From: Neoalteromonas facilis
Lineage (GTDB): Bacteria; Pseudomonadota; Gammaproteobacteria; Enterobacterales; Alteromonadaceae
Length of the DNA stretch: 64,000 bases
Assembly: GCF_002807665.1 (NCBI RefSeq)
Contig: NZ_PEAY01000004.1
Location: forward strand, 472,604-536,603
Reading direction: 5' to 3'
Both the position numbers and the translations under genes were made by a program. The notes under the pieces are model-generated. The model did not search any database. It was not told the DNA's origin and was given only the letters and a program-made list of their open reading frames with translations. Below are positions 1 to 7,958 of this stretch, in pieces; the stretch's first letter is position 1; every line of letters starts with the position of its first letter.

Positions 1-195
1 GTACCCATTCAAGAAAAGCAATTTGTATTTGTCATTGATGGGAACAAAGTCCGTTCAACCGAAGTGAAAGTGGGAGAGCGTAGACCTGGACGTGTGCAAA
101 TCCTCTCTGGACTCACACCAGGGCAGCGTATTGTTACAGAGGGTACATTACGCCTGCGCGATAATGCACCTGTTAATGTATTAAACGCAGAGTAG
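1..195 (+). CDS. RND efflux periplasmic adaptor (membrane fusion protein), C-terminal fragment
   Basis: The open frame enters from the left edge and ends at TAG 193-195, giving the last 64 residues of a protein. The visible part has the pattern of the membrane-proximal domain of HlyD/MFP adaptors: a short beta strand (FVFVIDG), then VKVGER, GLTPGQRIVTEG and a final LRDNAPV stretch. Such adaptors link an inner-membrane RND pump to an outer-membrane channel in the periplasm. The RND permease gene begins 10 bases later on the same strand, so the two are almost certainly one operon. Everything N-terminal is outside the window, so substrate class cannot be judged. Confidence 0.85.
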   Translation, partial: VPIQEKQFVFVIDGNKVRSTEVKVGERRPGRVQILSGLTPGQRIVTEGTLRLRDNAPVNVLNAE

Positions 196-205
196 GTGAC
201 TATTT

Positions 206-3200
206 ATGTGGCTTTCTGATACTTCCGTTAAGCGCCCGGTCTTTGCATCGGTTGTAAACCTACTCCTTATCGTATTCGGGCTGGTTGCGATTTCGCTATT
301 GTCTCTGCGCGAATACCCCGATATCGACCCTCCCATCGTGTCAATTTCCACCAATTATCCTGGGGCTTCAGCCAATATTGTCGAAACCCGTATCACGCAA
401 ATATTGGAAGACCGGATCAGTGGTATCGAAGGGATAAAGAATATTACCTCGACCAGCCGCAATGGCCGTTCAAACATTAATATCGAGTTTAAGTTAAGTC
501 GTGATATTGATGCTGCCAGTAACGATGTGCGTGAGCGAGTGAGCCGCGCCCTTAACAACTTACCTGATCAAGCTGATCCACCAGAAGTATCTAAGTCAAA
601 TTCGGATGAAAACCCGATCATTTGGTACAACTTACGCAGTACCAACATGAACACTATGGAGCTTACCGATTACGCGCGTCGTTACATCGTTGACCGCCTA
701 TCGATTGCAGGTGGAATTGCGCGTGTGCAAGTGGGTGGTGGTCGTGATTATGCGATGAAGGTGTGGCTAGACCGCAATGCTATGGCAGCACGCGGTGTAA
801 CGGTCGCCGACGTCGAACGGATTATTCGATCTGAAAACGTTGAGTTACCCGCTGGGCAAGTAGAGTCCGCCGACCGTGATTTGGAAGTGCGCGTAGCGCG
901 AACATTTTTGACACCAGAAGATTTTGCCAACCTAACCGTAGCGGTGGGGCGAGATGGTTACCTAGTGCGTTTAGGTGAAGTCGCCCACGTTGAGTTAACT
1001 TCAGTCGATGATGAAACTGACTTCCGGGGTGATGGCGTTAACATGATTGGTTTAGGGATTGTAAAGCAATCTAAAGCCAATACCTTAGACGTTGCCCGTT
1101 CAGCTAGAGAAGCGATTGAGCGCATTGAAGAAACGTTGCCGGAGAATATCTTTATCGTACCCAGCTATGACTCGTCAGTGTTTATCGAGGAGTCAATCAA
1201 TGAGGTGTATAACACGTTAGCGATTGCGATGATCATGGTTATTGTCGTGATCTATGTGTTCTTGGGAAATGTCAGAGCTACCCTTATCCCCGCCGTGACA
1301 GTACCGGTGGCGTTAATTTCAGCCTTCACCGTTATGTATGTCATGGGCTTTTCGATCAACCTTCTAACGTTACTTGCGCTAGTGCTCGCGATTGGTTTGG
1401 TTGTGGATGACGCAATCGTAGTACTAGAGAATATTTATCGACGCATTGAACTTGGCGAACCGCCTATTCTGGCAGCTTACCGCGGCGCCCGCGAAGTAGG
1501 GTTTGCGGTTATTGCCACGACACTGGTGTTGGTCAGTGTGTTCATGCCGCTGGTATTCTTAGAGGGCAACATCGGCCGATTGTTTACTGAGTTTGCCATC
1601 GCTATTGCCGCCGCAGTTATTTTTTCCAGTTTTACCGCACTGACATTGTCGCCCATGATGGCGTCGAAACTATTGCAGAAACGAGAGCGCAGTTCAGCCT
1701 TCGGCAACTTTGTCGACCGTAATTTTAAGAAATTGGAAAAGGGCTATTTCGACAGTTTAAATAAAACCTTACACCAACCGGTGATGATGACTATCTTGCT
1801 TATCTTCTCAGTGGTAGCTGTGTACCAATTGTATAAGCTCATACCTGAGGAGTTCGTGCCGAGAGAAGATAGAGGTAATTTCTTTATCATTATGCAAGCG
1901 CAAGAAGGTGCTAGCTATGAAAGTAACTCTGCTAACTTGGCCAAAATTGAAGAAATTTTGCTGGAGTATCGCGAATCTGGTGAAGCACAACGCGTATTGG
2001 TTAGAACACCAGGCTTTGGTGGCGGTGCAGGTATTGCCATTGTCGGCGCCGCAAACTGGGAGGATCGCAAGCGTGATACCTTTGCGTTGATGAACGAAAT
2101 CAGTGGGCGCCTAAGTGCTATTCCAGACATTCGTGCTTTCGCTATTATGCGCAGCTCTATCGCCGGACGCGGATTCGGTCGTCCGGTACAATTTGTACTG
2201 CAAGGTAATACATACGAAGAGTTGGTGGAATGGGCTGATATCGTCGTTGAAAAGGCTGGTGAGAATGATGGGCTTGTGCGAATTGATACCGATTACAAGG
2301 AGACCTCGCCTCAGCTGTTAGTTAATATCAACAGAGACCGAGCAGCCGATTTAGGGGTATCAATATCGGATATTGGTCGTACGCTGGAAACCATGCTCGG
2401 TCAGCGTCGCGTGTCAACCTACCTTGATCGCGGTGAGGAATACGACGTAATCCTCGAAGGTGATGAAGATGACTTCAGAAGCCCGCGCAGTATCGATAAC
2501 CTGTATGTTCGTTCACAACGCACGGGTGAATTGATCCCGATGGACAACCTGCTGACTTTTGAAGAGCGAGCAACCTCTGCGCAATTAAACCGCTACAACC
2601 GTATGCGTTCAATTACCATCAGTGCAAACCTAGCTGACGGTTACACGGTTGGGCAAGCCTTGGCTTACCTTGAAAATGTTGTGGCTACCGAGCTACCCGA
2701 TTCCGTGTCAATTGACTACAAAGGTGAGTCTCAGCTTTATCATGAATCAGGCAACTCGTTTATATTTATCTTTATTTTAGCCTTGGCTATCACTTACTTG
2801 GTACTGGCTGCGCAGTTTGAAAGTTGGGTGCATCCTTGGGTGATCATGTTGACGGTACCATTAGCGCTGCTTGGTGCCTTTATCGGTTTGTATGTTTCAG
2901 AGCTAAGCATCAACATTTACAGTCAGATTGGGCTTGTAATGCTGATCGGACTGGCGGCTAAAAATGGTATTTTGATAGTTGAATTCGCCAACCAATTGCG
3001 CGACGCGGGAGAAGAATTCGAAATGGCATTGCGTAAGGCGGCCAGTTTACGTCTGCGCCCAATTGTGATGACGGGATTCACTACCGTGTTCAGTGCTCTG
3101 CCGCTAGTGTTAGCATCAGGCCCAGGCGCGGAAAGTCGCGAAGTCATTGGTATGGTTATTTTTGCCGGTGTTATTGTTGCTACTTTCATGACCTTATATG

Positions 3201-3328
3201 TGGTGCCAACCGCATATGCATGGTTTGCACGAAACACAACCTCTCCGCTGGAACGTACGCAAAAGGTTGATAATTTGCAGTCAGATATCCCGTACGACAA
3301 AGGCAAGACAGAGGGAACCGGTGTCTAA
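206..3328 (+). CDS. RND multidrug efflux permease (HAE1 family)
   Basis: A 1040-residue inner-membrane proton/drug antiporter of the AcrB/MexF type, the usual length for the family. It starts with the amphipathic N-terminus MWLSDTSVKRPVFA followed by TM1. Two large periplasmic loops separate two blocks of six membrane segments. The proton-relay acidic pair of TM4 is present in GLVVDDAIVVLENI, and the TM10 lysine is in AAKNGILIVEF. The GxSxNxxTL-type signature appears as GFSINLLTLLALVLAIG. It follows the adaptor gene by 10 bases. No outer-membrane channel gene is visible downstream, so the pump may use a shared TolC-like protein or one encoded upstream. The exported substrate cannot be predicted from sequence alone. 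Confidence 0.95.
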   Translation: MWLSDTSVKRPVFASVVNLLLIVFGLVAISLLSLREYPDIDPPIVSISTNYPGASANIVETRITQILEDRISGIEGIKNITSTSRNGRSNINIEFKLSRDIDAASNDVRERVSRALNNLPDQADPPEVSKSNSDENPIIWYNLRSTNMNTMELTDYARRYIVDRLSIAGGIARVQVGGGRDYAMKVWLDRNAMAARGVTVADVERIIRSENVELPAGQVESADRDLEVRVARTFLTPEDFANLTVAVGRDGYLVRLGEVAHVELTSVDDETDFRGDGVNMIGLGIVKQSKANTLDVARSAREAIERIEETLPENIFIVPSYDSSVFIEESINEVYNTLAIAMIMVIVVIYVFLGNVRATLIPAVTVPVALISAFTVMYVMGFSINLLTLLALVLAIGLVVDDAIVVLENIYRRIELGEPPILAAYRGAREVGFAVIATTLVLVSVFMPLVFLEGNIGRLFTEFAIAIAAAVIFSSFTALTLSPMMASKLLQKRERSSAFGNFVDRNFKKLEKGYFDSLNKTLHQPVMMTILLIFSVVAVYQLYKLIPEEFVPREDRGNFFIIMQAQEGASYESNSANLAKIEEILLEYRESGEAQRVLVRTPGFGGGAGIAIVGAANWEDRKRDTFALMNEISGRLSAIPDIRAFAIMRSSIAGRGFGRPVQFVLQGNTYEELVEWADIVVEKAGENDGLVRIDTDYKETSPQLLVNINRDRAADLGVSISDIGRTLETMLGQRRVSTYLDRGEEYDVILEGDEDDFRSPRSIDNLYVRSQRTGELIPMDNLLTFEERATSAQLNRYNRMRSITISANLADGYTVGQALAYLENVVATELPDSVSIDYKGESQLYHESGNSFIFIFILALAITYLVLAAQFESWVHPWVIMLTVPLALLGAFIGLYVSELSINIYSQIGLVMLIGLAAKNGILIVEFANQLRDAGEEFEMALRKAASLRLRPIVMTGFTTVFSALPLVLASGPGAESREVIGMVIFAGVIVATFMTLYVVPTAYAWFARNTTSPLERTQKVDNLQSDIPYDKGKTEGTGV

Positions 3329-4019
3329 ATTCAATGCAGAGCAACCAACGGTTGCTCTGTTTGATCTGGATTACACATTAATCTCTTCAGATTGCACCGC
3401 TCATTGGTTGCGATATATGTTAACGCGCAGCCGATATCGAAAAGCACTCATTTTACTTTTACTGCCGATCATTAAACTGTGTGAGAAATCCAAGGTATCT
3501 CTCGCAACTCGCAATTCATTTTATTTGTGGGCGGCAACGGCATTTCTAGGTAAGCAACGCTACGCAACGTTCCGGCAGCAAGCTGCGAACTATATTATTC
3601 AGCAAAAAGGTGTGACTGCATATCAGCATGCTTATGAGGCCATTCGTTGGCATCGTCAGCAGGGCCATACCATTATCATAGTTACGGGTGCATTGCGCTG
3701 GTTGGCGCGGGATATGTGTAAAGCGCTCAATTTGGAGTTCGATCATCTACTCGGCTCAAGTGATCAATATTTTCTTGGCGGCAGGATCAGCAAAACGTTT
3801 TGTTACCATGCGAACAAAGTCACCTTGCTAGAGAATGGCAATCATTTAAACGACGACCAAGTGCGCTATGGCTATTCAGACAGTTCTGCAGATATCCCGA
3901 TGCTGGCCTTATGCCAGCATCGTTATTTAGTAAACCCTAAAGACAAGTGCTTTGCAAAGATGCAACACGCTTTCGGCGATGACGCCACTATGGTGAGTTG
4001 GCATATCGAAAAGGTTTAA
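3321..4019 (+). CDS. HAD-superfamily subfamily IB phosphatase
   Basis: Predicted 232-residue cytoplasmic phosphohydrolase related to SerB and phosphatidylglycerophosphatase-like HAD-IB proteins. The nucleophile motif DLDYT lies near the N-terminus, the motif II Thr/Ser is in IIIVTGALRW, and the motif III/IV acidic region is YSDSSADIPML. The helical cap between motifs I and II is typical of subclass I. I place the start at GTG 3321, which has GAGGGA 5-10 bases upstream and overlaps the RND stop by 8 bases. An upstream in-frame start exists but would run 120 bases deep into the RND gene. The overlap suggests translational coupling to the pump. The substrate is unknown. Confidence 0.85.
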   Translation: MSKFNAEQPTVALFDLDYTLISSDCTAHWLRYMLTRSRYRKALILLLLPIIKLCEKSKVSLATRNSFYLWAATAFLGKQRYATFRQQAANYIIQQKGVTAYQHAYEAIRWHRQQGHTIIIVTGALRWLARDMCKALNLEFDHLLGSSDQYFLGGRISKTFCYHANKVTLLENGNHLNDDQVRYGYSDSSADIPMLALCQHRYLVNPKDKCFAKMQHAFGDDATMVSWHIEKV

Positions 4020-4102
4020 GGCTTAGTGGTATACTCGACATTCACATCATCGATAACTCACGTAAACAACGTTAGGCTAAAAGGCAAAGGGAGTAAGTGC
4101 AT

Positions 4103-4732
4103 ATGCTGGATTCACTGTGGTTTAATCAACTCGTACAGTGGCTCGTAGCTTTTCAATCGCATTTGATTTGGTCTGCGGTTCTGTTAATTGCCTACACAGC
4201 GTTAAATCGACTGGCTTTGCCTTTAATAGAGCGCAAAGTCATCAGTTCTAAATTGAAAGGTGAAGCCGCCAAAAAAGCGAATCATATTACGCGCTTGATT
4301 GTGGGTATTGTCACGGTTTCAGGTTTGCTGATTGTTTGGGGCATTGATTTCAGTGGATTACTACTGATTTCCACGTCACTGCTGACATTAACGGGCGTCG
4401 CGTTGTTCGCCAGTTGGTCTTTATTGAGCAACATTACCGGTTACTTTGTGTTGTTGTTCCAACCGTCTTTTCGCCGCGGCAACTATATCCGCATCATCGA
4501 TGGTGATAATTACATTGAAGGCTATATTTCAGACGTCACGCTTTTCAGTGCCAAATTGATTACTGAAGATCGTGAGGTGATTGTATATCCGAACAACTTG
4601 CTGTTGACGCGACCTACTTTGATTAACCCTCGTGGGCGTCTGTCATCGATGGGTAAGATCGCGGCTCAACCGATCCAGCCAGAGCGCCCGGTTGTGTCGC
4701 CCATTGAAGCCAATGAAGAGGCTGAAAAATAG
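4103..4732 (+). CDS. Small MscS-family mechanosensitive ion channel
   Basis: About 209 residues with three predicted membrane segments: residues about 20-40, 70-88 and a Gly/Ala-rich pore helix near LTLTGVALFASWSLLSNITG. This is followed by a beta domain (FRRGNYIRI, IEGYISDVTLFSAKLIT, VIVYPNNLLL), the canonical core of MscS channels that release solutes on hypo-osmotic shock. The large C-terminal alpha/beta vestibule is mostly absent, so this is a minimal form. Start ATG 4103 is chosen because AAGGGAG lies about 9 bases upstream; GTG 4097 in the same frame is too close to it. The gene follows the HAD gene by 83 bases and may have its own promoter. Confidence 0.85.
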   Translation: MLDSLWFNQLVQWLVAFQSHLIWSAVLLIAYTALNRLALPLIERKVISSKLKGEAAKKANHITRLIVGIVTVSGLLIVWGIDFSGLLLISTSLLTLTGVALFASWSLLSNITGYFVLLFQPSFRRGNYIRIIDGDNYIEGYISDVTLFSAKLITEDREVIVYPNNLLLTRPTLINPRGRLSSMGKIAAQPIQPERPVVSPIEANEEAEK

Positions 4733-4749
4733 CACTGTGTTTAGTCTTG

Positions 4750-5340
4750 CTATTTAGCCTTCCACAGCAAGCTTATTATCCAGTAATTACACCAAATAAT
4801 CAGACACTTACCTATTAATAGGCAGGCTGATGCTAACAGGTTATCGTAGGCTAGCAGTCCCATCTCATTCAGTAAATAATGCCAGTCGTGAAAACCATAG
4901 GGAGATGAGTGGCCAAAATTTCCTCCTAACAATGGTAGAACCCCCTCGCGTGCATCAGCCAAATAAGGCGCAATATCTAAAAAGTTTAAGGCAAACCACC
5001 ACGCGCAAACCGCAGCTGCGAATGTGTCATTGCGTTGCTTGAGAAAGGCGATCAAACACACAATGGGGAGTAACAGTTGTCCAAGTGTTCCGCCAAGGGA
5101 GCCAATAAATTGACCGAGAAAGCCAAAAAATAAATGACCTGCTTCATGAAAGGGAAGAAAGATTAAATGGGCCCATTTGAAGTAGGTTGATGCATAGATA
5201 TGCTCGACATCCAGAGTCAAGAAATGAATCGATAGTAAGGCTACACAGCCAGAGAGTAGCGCGTGCGCCCACCAGTTGTTTACAACTTGTTGAGTTGGGC
5301 TCGTTAGTGAATTCCAATAGCGGTTAAAACGTGAAGACAT
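4750..5340 (-). CDS. Polytopic membrane protein with HEAGH zinc-protease-like motif
   Basis: A 196-residue hydrophobic protein with about five predicted membrane segments. Residues 65-69 are HEAGH, embedded in a membrane segment (FLPFHEAGHLFFGFLGQF), the pattern of an intramembrane metallopeptidase active site such as M50/S2P. A second conserved-looking block, HDWHYLLNEMGLL, lies near residue 155, and NFLDIAPYLADAR near 118 could provide a third ligand in the way the M50 LDG motif does. I recall similar unannotated proteins in other proteobacteria but know of no assigned substrate. It converges with the MscS gene, and the 17-base gap has no visible terminator. Proteolytic activity is inference. 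Confidence 0.6.
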   Translation of the reverse strand: MSSRFNRYWNSLTSPTQQVVNNWWAHALLSGCVALLSIHFLTLDVEHIYASTYFKWAHLIFLPFHEAGHLFFGFLGQFIGSLGGTLGQLLLPIVCLIAFLKQRNDTFAAAVCAWWFALNFLDIAPYLADAREGVLPLLGGNFGHSSPYGFHDWHYLLNEMGLLAYDNLLASACLLIGKCLIIWCNYWIISLLWKAK

Positions 5341-5567
5341 GTGAACTCATATTTTGCATTCTCTTTCACTATACGCGTCAGCAATTCACTATTGAAGTTC
5401 AGAATGTTCGGGTATGAGATGAACAATAGAATGGCGGTGAAAAAAAACAGCGTCAGCTAGAATTCAGCAAAAAATCAGCCAAACCTCAATTCTTTTATTT
5501 GTCTTGCTTTACCGTACGCCTTCATTCACTGCCTAGTAAAAGCAGTTAACCAGAAAGAGGTATGGTC

Positions 5568-6194
5568 ATGAAAAACAAACGGTTAGTCATTTTCACAGTA
5601 TTCGCATTGGGCGTTAGTGGTCATAGCTTGGCGAAGGATAAAAAAGCTATTGAGATAGCACCCGCCAATAAAGCGCCGCTGTTAAACGGAAATTGCAATG
5701 ATGACGTTTGGCGACCTGCTACAACGATAGCATTGCCTGCGAACGTTTATATTTTATTGATGCATGATGATGACTATTTCTACATTTGCGTTAGAAGCAA
5801 AGCAGACGATATCAATGTGTTGGATCTATATGTTGAAAGTGACGAAGTGAAAGTGCCCTTTAAATATCATCTGTCAGCGCAAATGGGAGAGAGAAAATTA
5901 ACCGAAAATGGTTGGGAAAACACATCTCAAAAATGGGAATTGAAGGATTATGCCGGTTTTTGGGTACCGTACAGTGGATTAGAGGACCCTGAGAATAGAA
6001 AGAACCCTAAGTTTGCCAGAGGAACGCATAGGCAAGTGCAAATTGCCCGGAAGAAATTTCCAGGGACCATTTGGAATATGATGTTTGGTGTTAGCGGGAT
6101 CAAGCATGAAGACGAATGGGCGGCATTCGTGCACCCAGAAAGGGCCGCTGAAGATGACAGAACGACATGGGAAAGATTCACGTTCTCGGAGTAA
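5568..6194 (+). CDS. Secreted CBM9-like (carbohydrate-binding fold) protein
   Basis: About 208 residues with an N-terminal signal peptide ending near SLA-KD (residues 1-22). The mature start APLLNGNCNDDVWRPA matches the opening strand of CBM9/DOMON-like domains, which typically read 'xxIDGxxDDxxW'. The core continues with YILLMHDDDYFYICVRS, and ends with a FGVSGIKHEDEW segment. Such domains bind sugars or other small ligands outside the cytoplasm; here the domain is the entire protein. ATG 5568 is preferred over ATG 5562 because AAGAGG ends at 5560, giving seven bases of spacing. A strong hairpin follows. It appears to be a single-gene unit. The ligand is unknown. Confidence 0.55.
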   Translation: MKNKRLVIFTVFALGVSGHSLAKDKKAIEIAPANKAPLLNGNCNDDVWRPATTIALPANVYILLMHDDDYFYICVRSKADDINVLDLYVESDEVKVPFKYHLSAQMGERKLTENGWENTSQKWELKDYAGFWVPYSGLEDPENRKNPKFARGTHRQVQIARKKFPGTIWNMMFGVSGIKHEDEWAAFVHPERAAEDDRTTWERFTFSE

Positions 6195-6638
6195 AGTGAT
6201 TGTACGAAGGCGTTTAATTAATCTTAGCCTCTGAGCAAGCAAGGCTAAGATTAATTGCGTTGTCTCATATCTAATCTAACACTTGTGGTTGAATGTGTTG
6301 ACTAGTAGTGGCATATGGCATTAGACAATTTCTGGTCGTTTAATCCTGAATGTACTCTGAGTTAACGAATGATCAAAAGTGCGAATTTGGGTTTGAGTAC
6401 CGGCTGTTTACGCAATTGAAGAATGGCTCCCTCTGACAACAAAAGACACTTTACAGCCAATCAAAGAAATATGTGAGCGTGGCGCAAGCCGTTACCCCTT
6501 AGTAACTAGATGAGTAAAAACAAATTAAATTAAGATGTTTTTAGCAAAATCAAACGAAACAGACATTATATCCCTCGGCCTTAAACTCATAATAAAATTA
6601 AAAGCCTAATGTACATCTCTGGGTAAACTACCTTCTAA
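6195..6638. other. 444-base gap with a strong hairpin and possible gene remnant
   Basis: No convincing gene is present. The left part contains a 15-bp inverted repeat (listed separately). Bases 6397-6510 form a 38-codon stretch on the plus strand that reads like coding sequence (a segment with AIEEWLPLTTKD) between stops and without a start, possibly a relic of a decayed gene. The remainder is A/T-rich and lies downstream of the convergent PEP-CTERM-type gene. Confidence 0.4.
6216..6256. terminator. 15-bp perfect inverted repeat, likely bidirectional terminator
   Basis: Arms 6216-6230 (AATTAATCTTAGCCT) and 6242-6256 are exact reverse complements around an 11-base loop. It begins 21 bases after the stop of the CBM9-like gene. 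The outer ends are A/T-rich but there is no long T-run, so it may be a terminator or an mRNA 3' stabiliser. Confidence 0.7.
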
Positions 6639-7559
6639 TCATCTGGCTTTATTTTGATGTCCACGGCGAATCAACCTTAAGCTTAATAATGCAATGAACA
6701 TAAGTGCCACAGTTTTAGGCTCATACACGCTCACAGTGGGCGTAATTTGTTTCACGTCTTGTACATTAGCAGTGGGAATATTACTAGCGAGAATTCGAAC
6801 ATCCTCCAAGACCATACCATCACCCAATAACCAACTAAAACCGGCACTCGAAATATAGTTGCCAGCCATACTTCCGGCATTATTACCATTGATGCTAGCG
6901 TTTCCGATTTTGCTTTCAAAGTTGAAAATAACGTTCTCAGCAAGAACACCGTCAAGTAATATACTGGCATCACAATTCACATATGTGTGACGACACAAGC
7001 CAAAATTCCCTGAGACGTTGATAACAAACTGATCCGTCGCAGAACCCCGGATCGTTAGCGACTCACCGTTCATTAACTCCAAGTCACCGTTAATATTAAT
7101 GACATTAAAGTTTGACGACGTATTAAATATTGTGGAACTTAAAATAGATCCGTAATTTACCGCACTCGCATTGTCGCGCATAGCAGATGCTGCAAGCGAA
7201 GCAGAAGTAAGATCAGTAAAAATTTCGTTCCATTGAGGCTCAGACAAGCCAACTATATTCCCAAATACGTTTGCAGACGAAACATTGGCTGTTCCGAAAA
7301 CAAGGTCGCCATGAATGTTAACTGAGGCATCTGCTACAATCGATGTTCTTGCACCTATATTCCCAAAAATCTGAGCTTGAGAGCCTAGGATCATACGACC
7401 TTCATCTCTCATAACGGAATTCTTAGCGTCCCAACCAGAAATGCCAGCACTTAACAGAGTGAAATCTCCCGCCCTTCCAAGTTCGATTGGAACAGCTTTA
7501 GAAACACCCGAAAATAACATCAGAACCACAAGTACGAACGCGCAAGATAAAATTTTCAT
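6639..7559 (-). CDS. Exported protein with variant PEP-CTERM sorting tail
   Basis: 306 residues: a signal peptide (about 1-22, ending SKA), a Gly/Asn/Ser-rich beta-repeat body, and a C-terminal tail of the PEP-CTERM kind. The tail reads VYEPKTVALMFIALLSLRL followed by basic residues (IRRGHQNKAR), with YEP in place of the usual PEP, a membrane helix and an Arg-rich end. PEP-CTERM tails are recognised by exosortase in bacteria that make exopolysaccharide. The body (repeated hydrophobic strands with GD/GN turns, such as GDLVFG and GDLELMNG) resembles secreted PEP-CTERM adhesin-like proteins. No exosortase gene is in the window. The function is unknown. Confidence 0.65.
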   Translation of the reverse strand: MKILSCAFVLVVLMLFSGVSKAVPIELGRAGDFTLLSAGISGWDAKNSVMRDEGRMILGSQAQIFGNIGARTSIVADASVNIHGDLVFGTANVSSANVFGNIVGLSEPQWNEIFTDLTSASLAASAMRDNASAVNYGSILSSTIFNTSSNFNVININGDLELMNGESLTIRGSATDQFVINVSGNFGLCRHTYVNCDASILLDGVLAENVIFNFESKIGNASINGNNAGSMAGNYISSAGFSWLLGDGMVLEDVRILASNIPTANVQDVKQITPTVSVYEPKTVALMFIALLSLRLIRRGHQNKAR

Positions 7560-7958
7560 AGGTACCTCAAAATCCTCAAAACATATTTCAAACGGCAGCG
7601 ATAAAGCAAAAATAGAGCCAAAAATAAATTAACCAATATAAACATGAACTCAAAGATCCCATTTGAAGTTTTAGTTACTTTTTATGAAAATTTATATTCA
7701 AGTTGTAAAATTTATTGACAGCGTTGTCATGTTGGCGTGTTACTGAAAAATAGAAAATTATTTGAAGAGCAGAAAGCACCGACATTGGGTGTACTTCTGA
7801 CTTTCGGATGCACGCAAAACTCCTTTCTATCGTTCATTTATGCGTACATACGAAAGGTCTTATGAGTGGTTTATGTTCGCGCTCTGTTGTAAACGAAAGC
7901 CATTCGTAAGCTATACTCGTTTTACACTGTAACCAGAGTTAATGATTCCGCGTATTTA
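7560..7958. other. 399-base divergent regulatory region
   Basis: This gap separates the PEP-CTERM-type gene (minus) from the interrupted TonB receptor gene (plus). It is A/T-rich, carries no open frame that looks coding, and contains a LacI-type operator-like palindrome at 7716-7729 (listed separately). Promoters for both flanking genes should lie here. Confidence 0.5.
7716..7729. promoter_or_regulatory. LacI-family-like operator palindrome
   Basis: TGACAGCGTTGTCA is a palindrome centred on CG with six of seven positions matched. LacI-family sugar regulators in Alteromonadales and Shewanella typically bind sites of the form TGACA-n-CG-n-TGTCA. The bases TTGACA at 7715-7720 could double as a -35 box, which would place a repressor directly on a promoter. 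It lies 230 bases upstream of the TonB receptor start. Confidence 0.5.

Noticed and set aside
2923-3306. 127-codon open frame on the minus strand inside the RND gene
   Set aside because: It lies fully within a well-supported RND permease gene on the other strand and shows no family features; it is a shadow of that gene's codon pattern.
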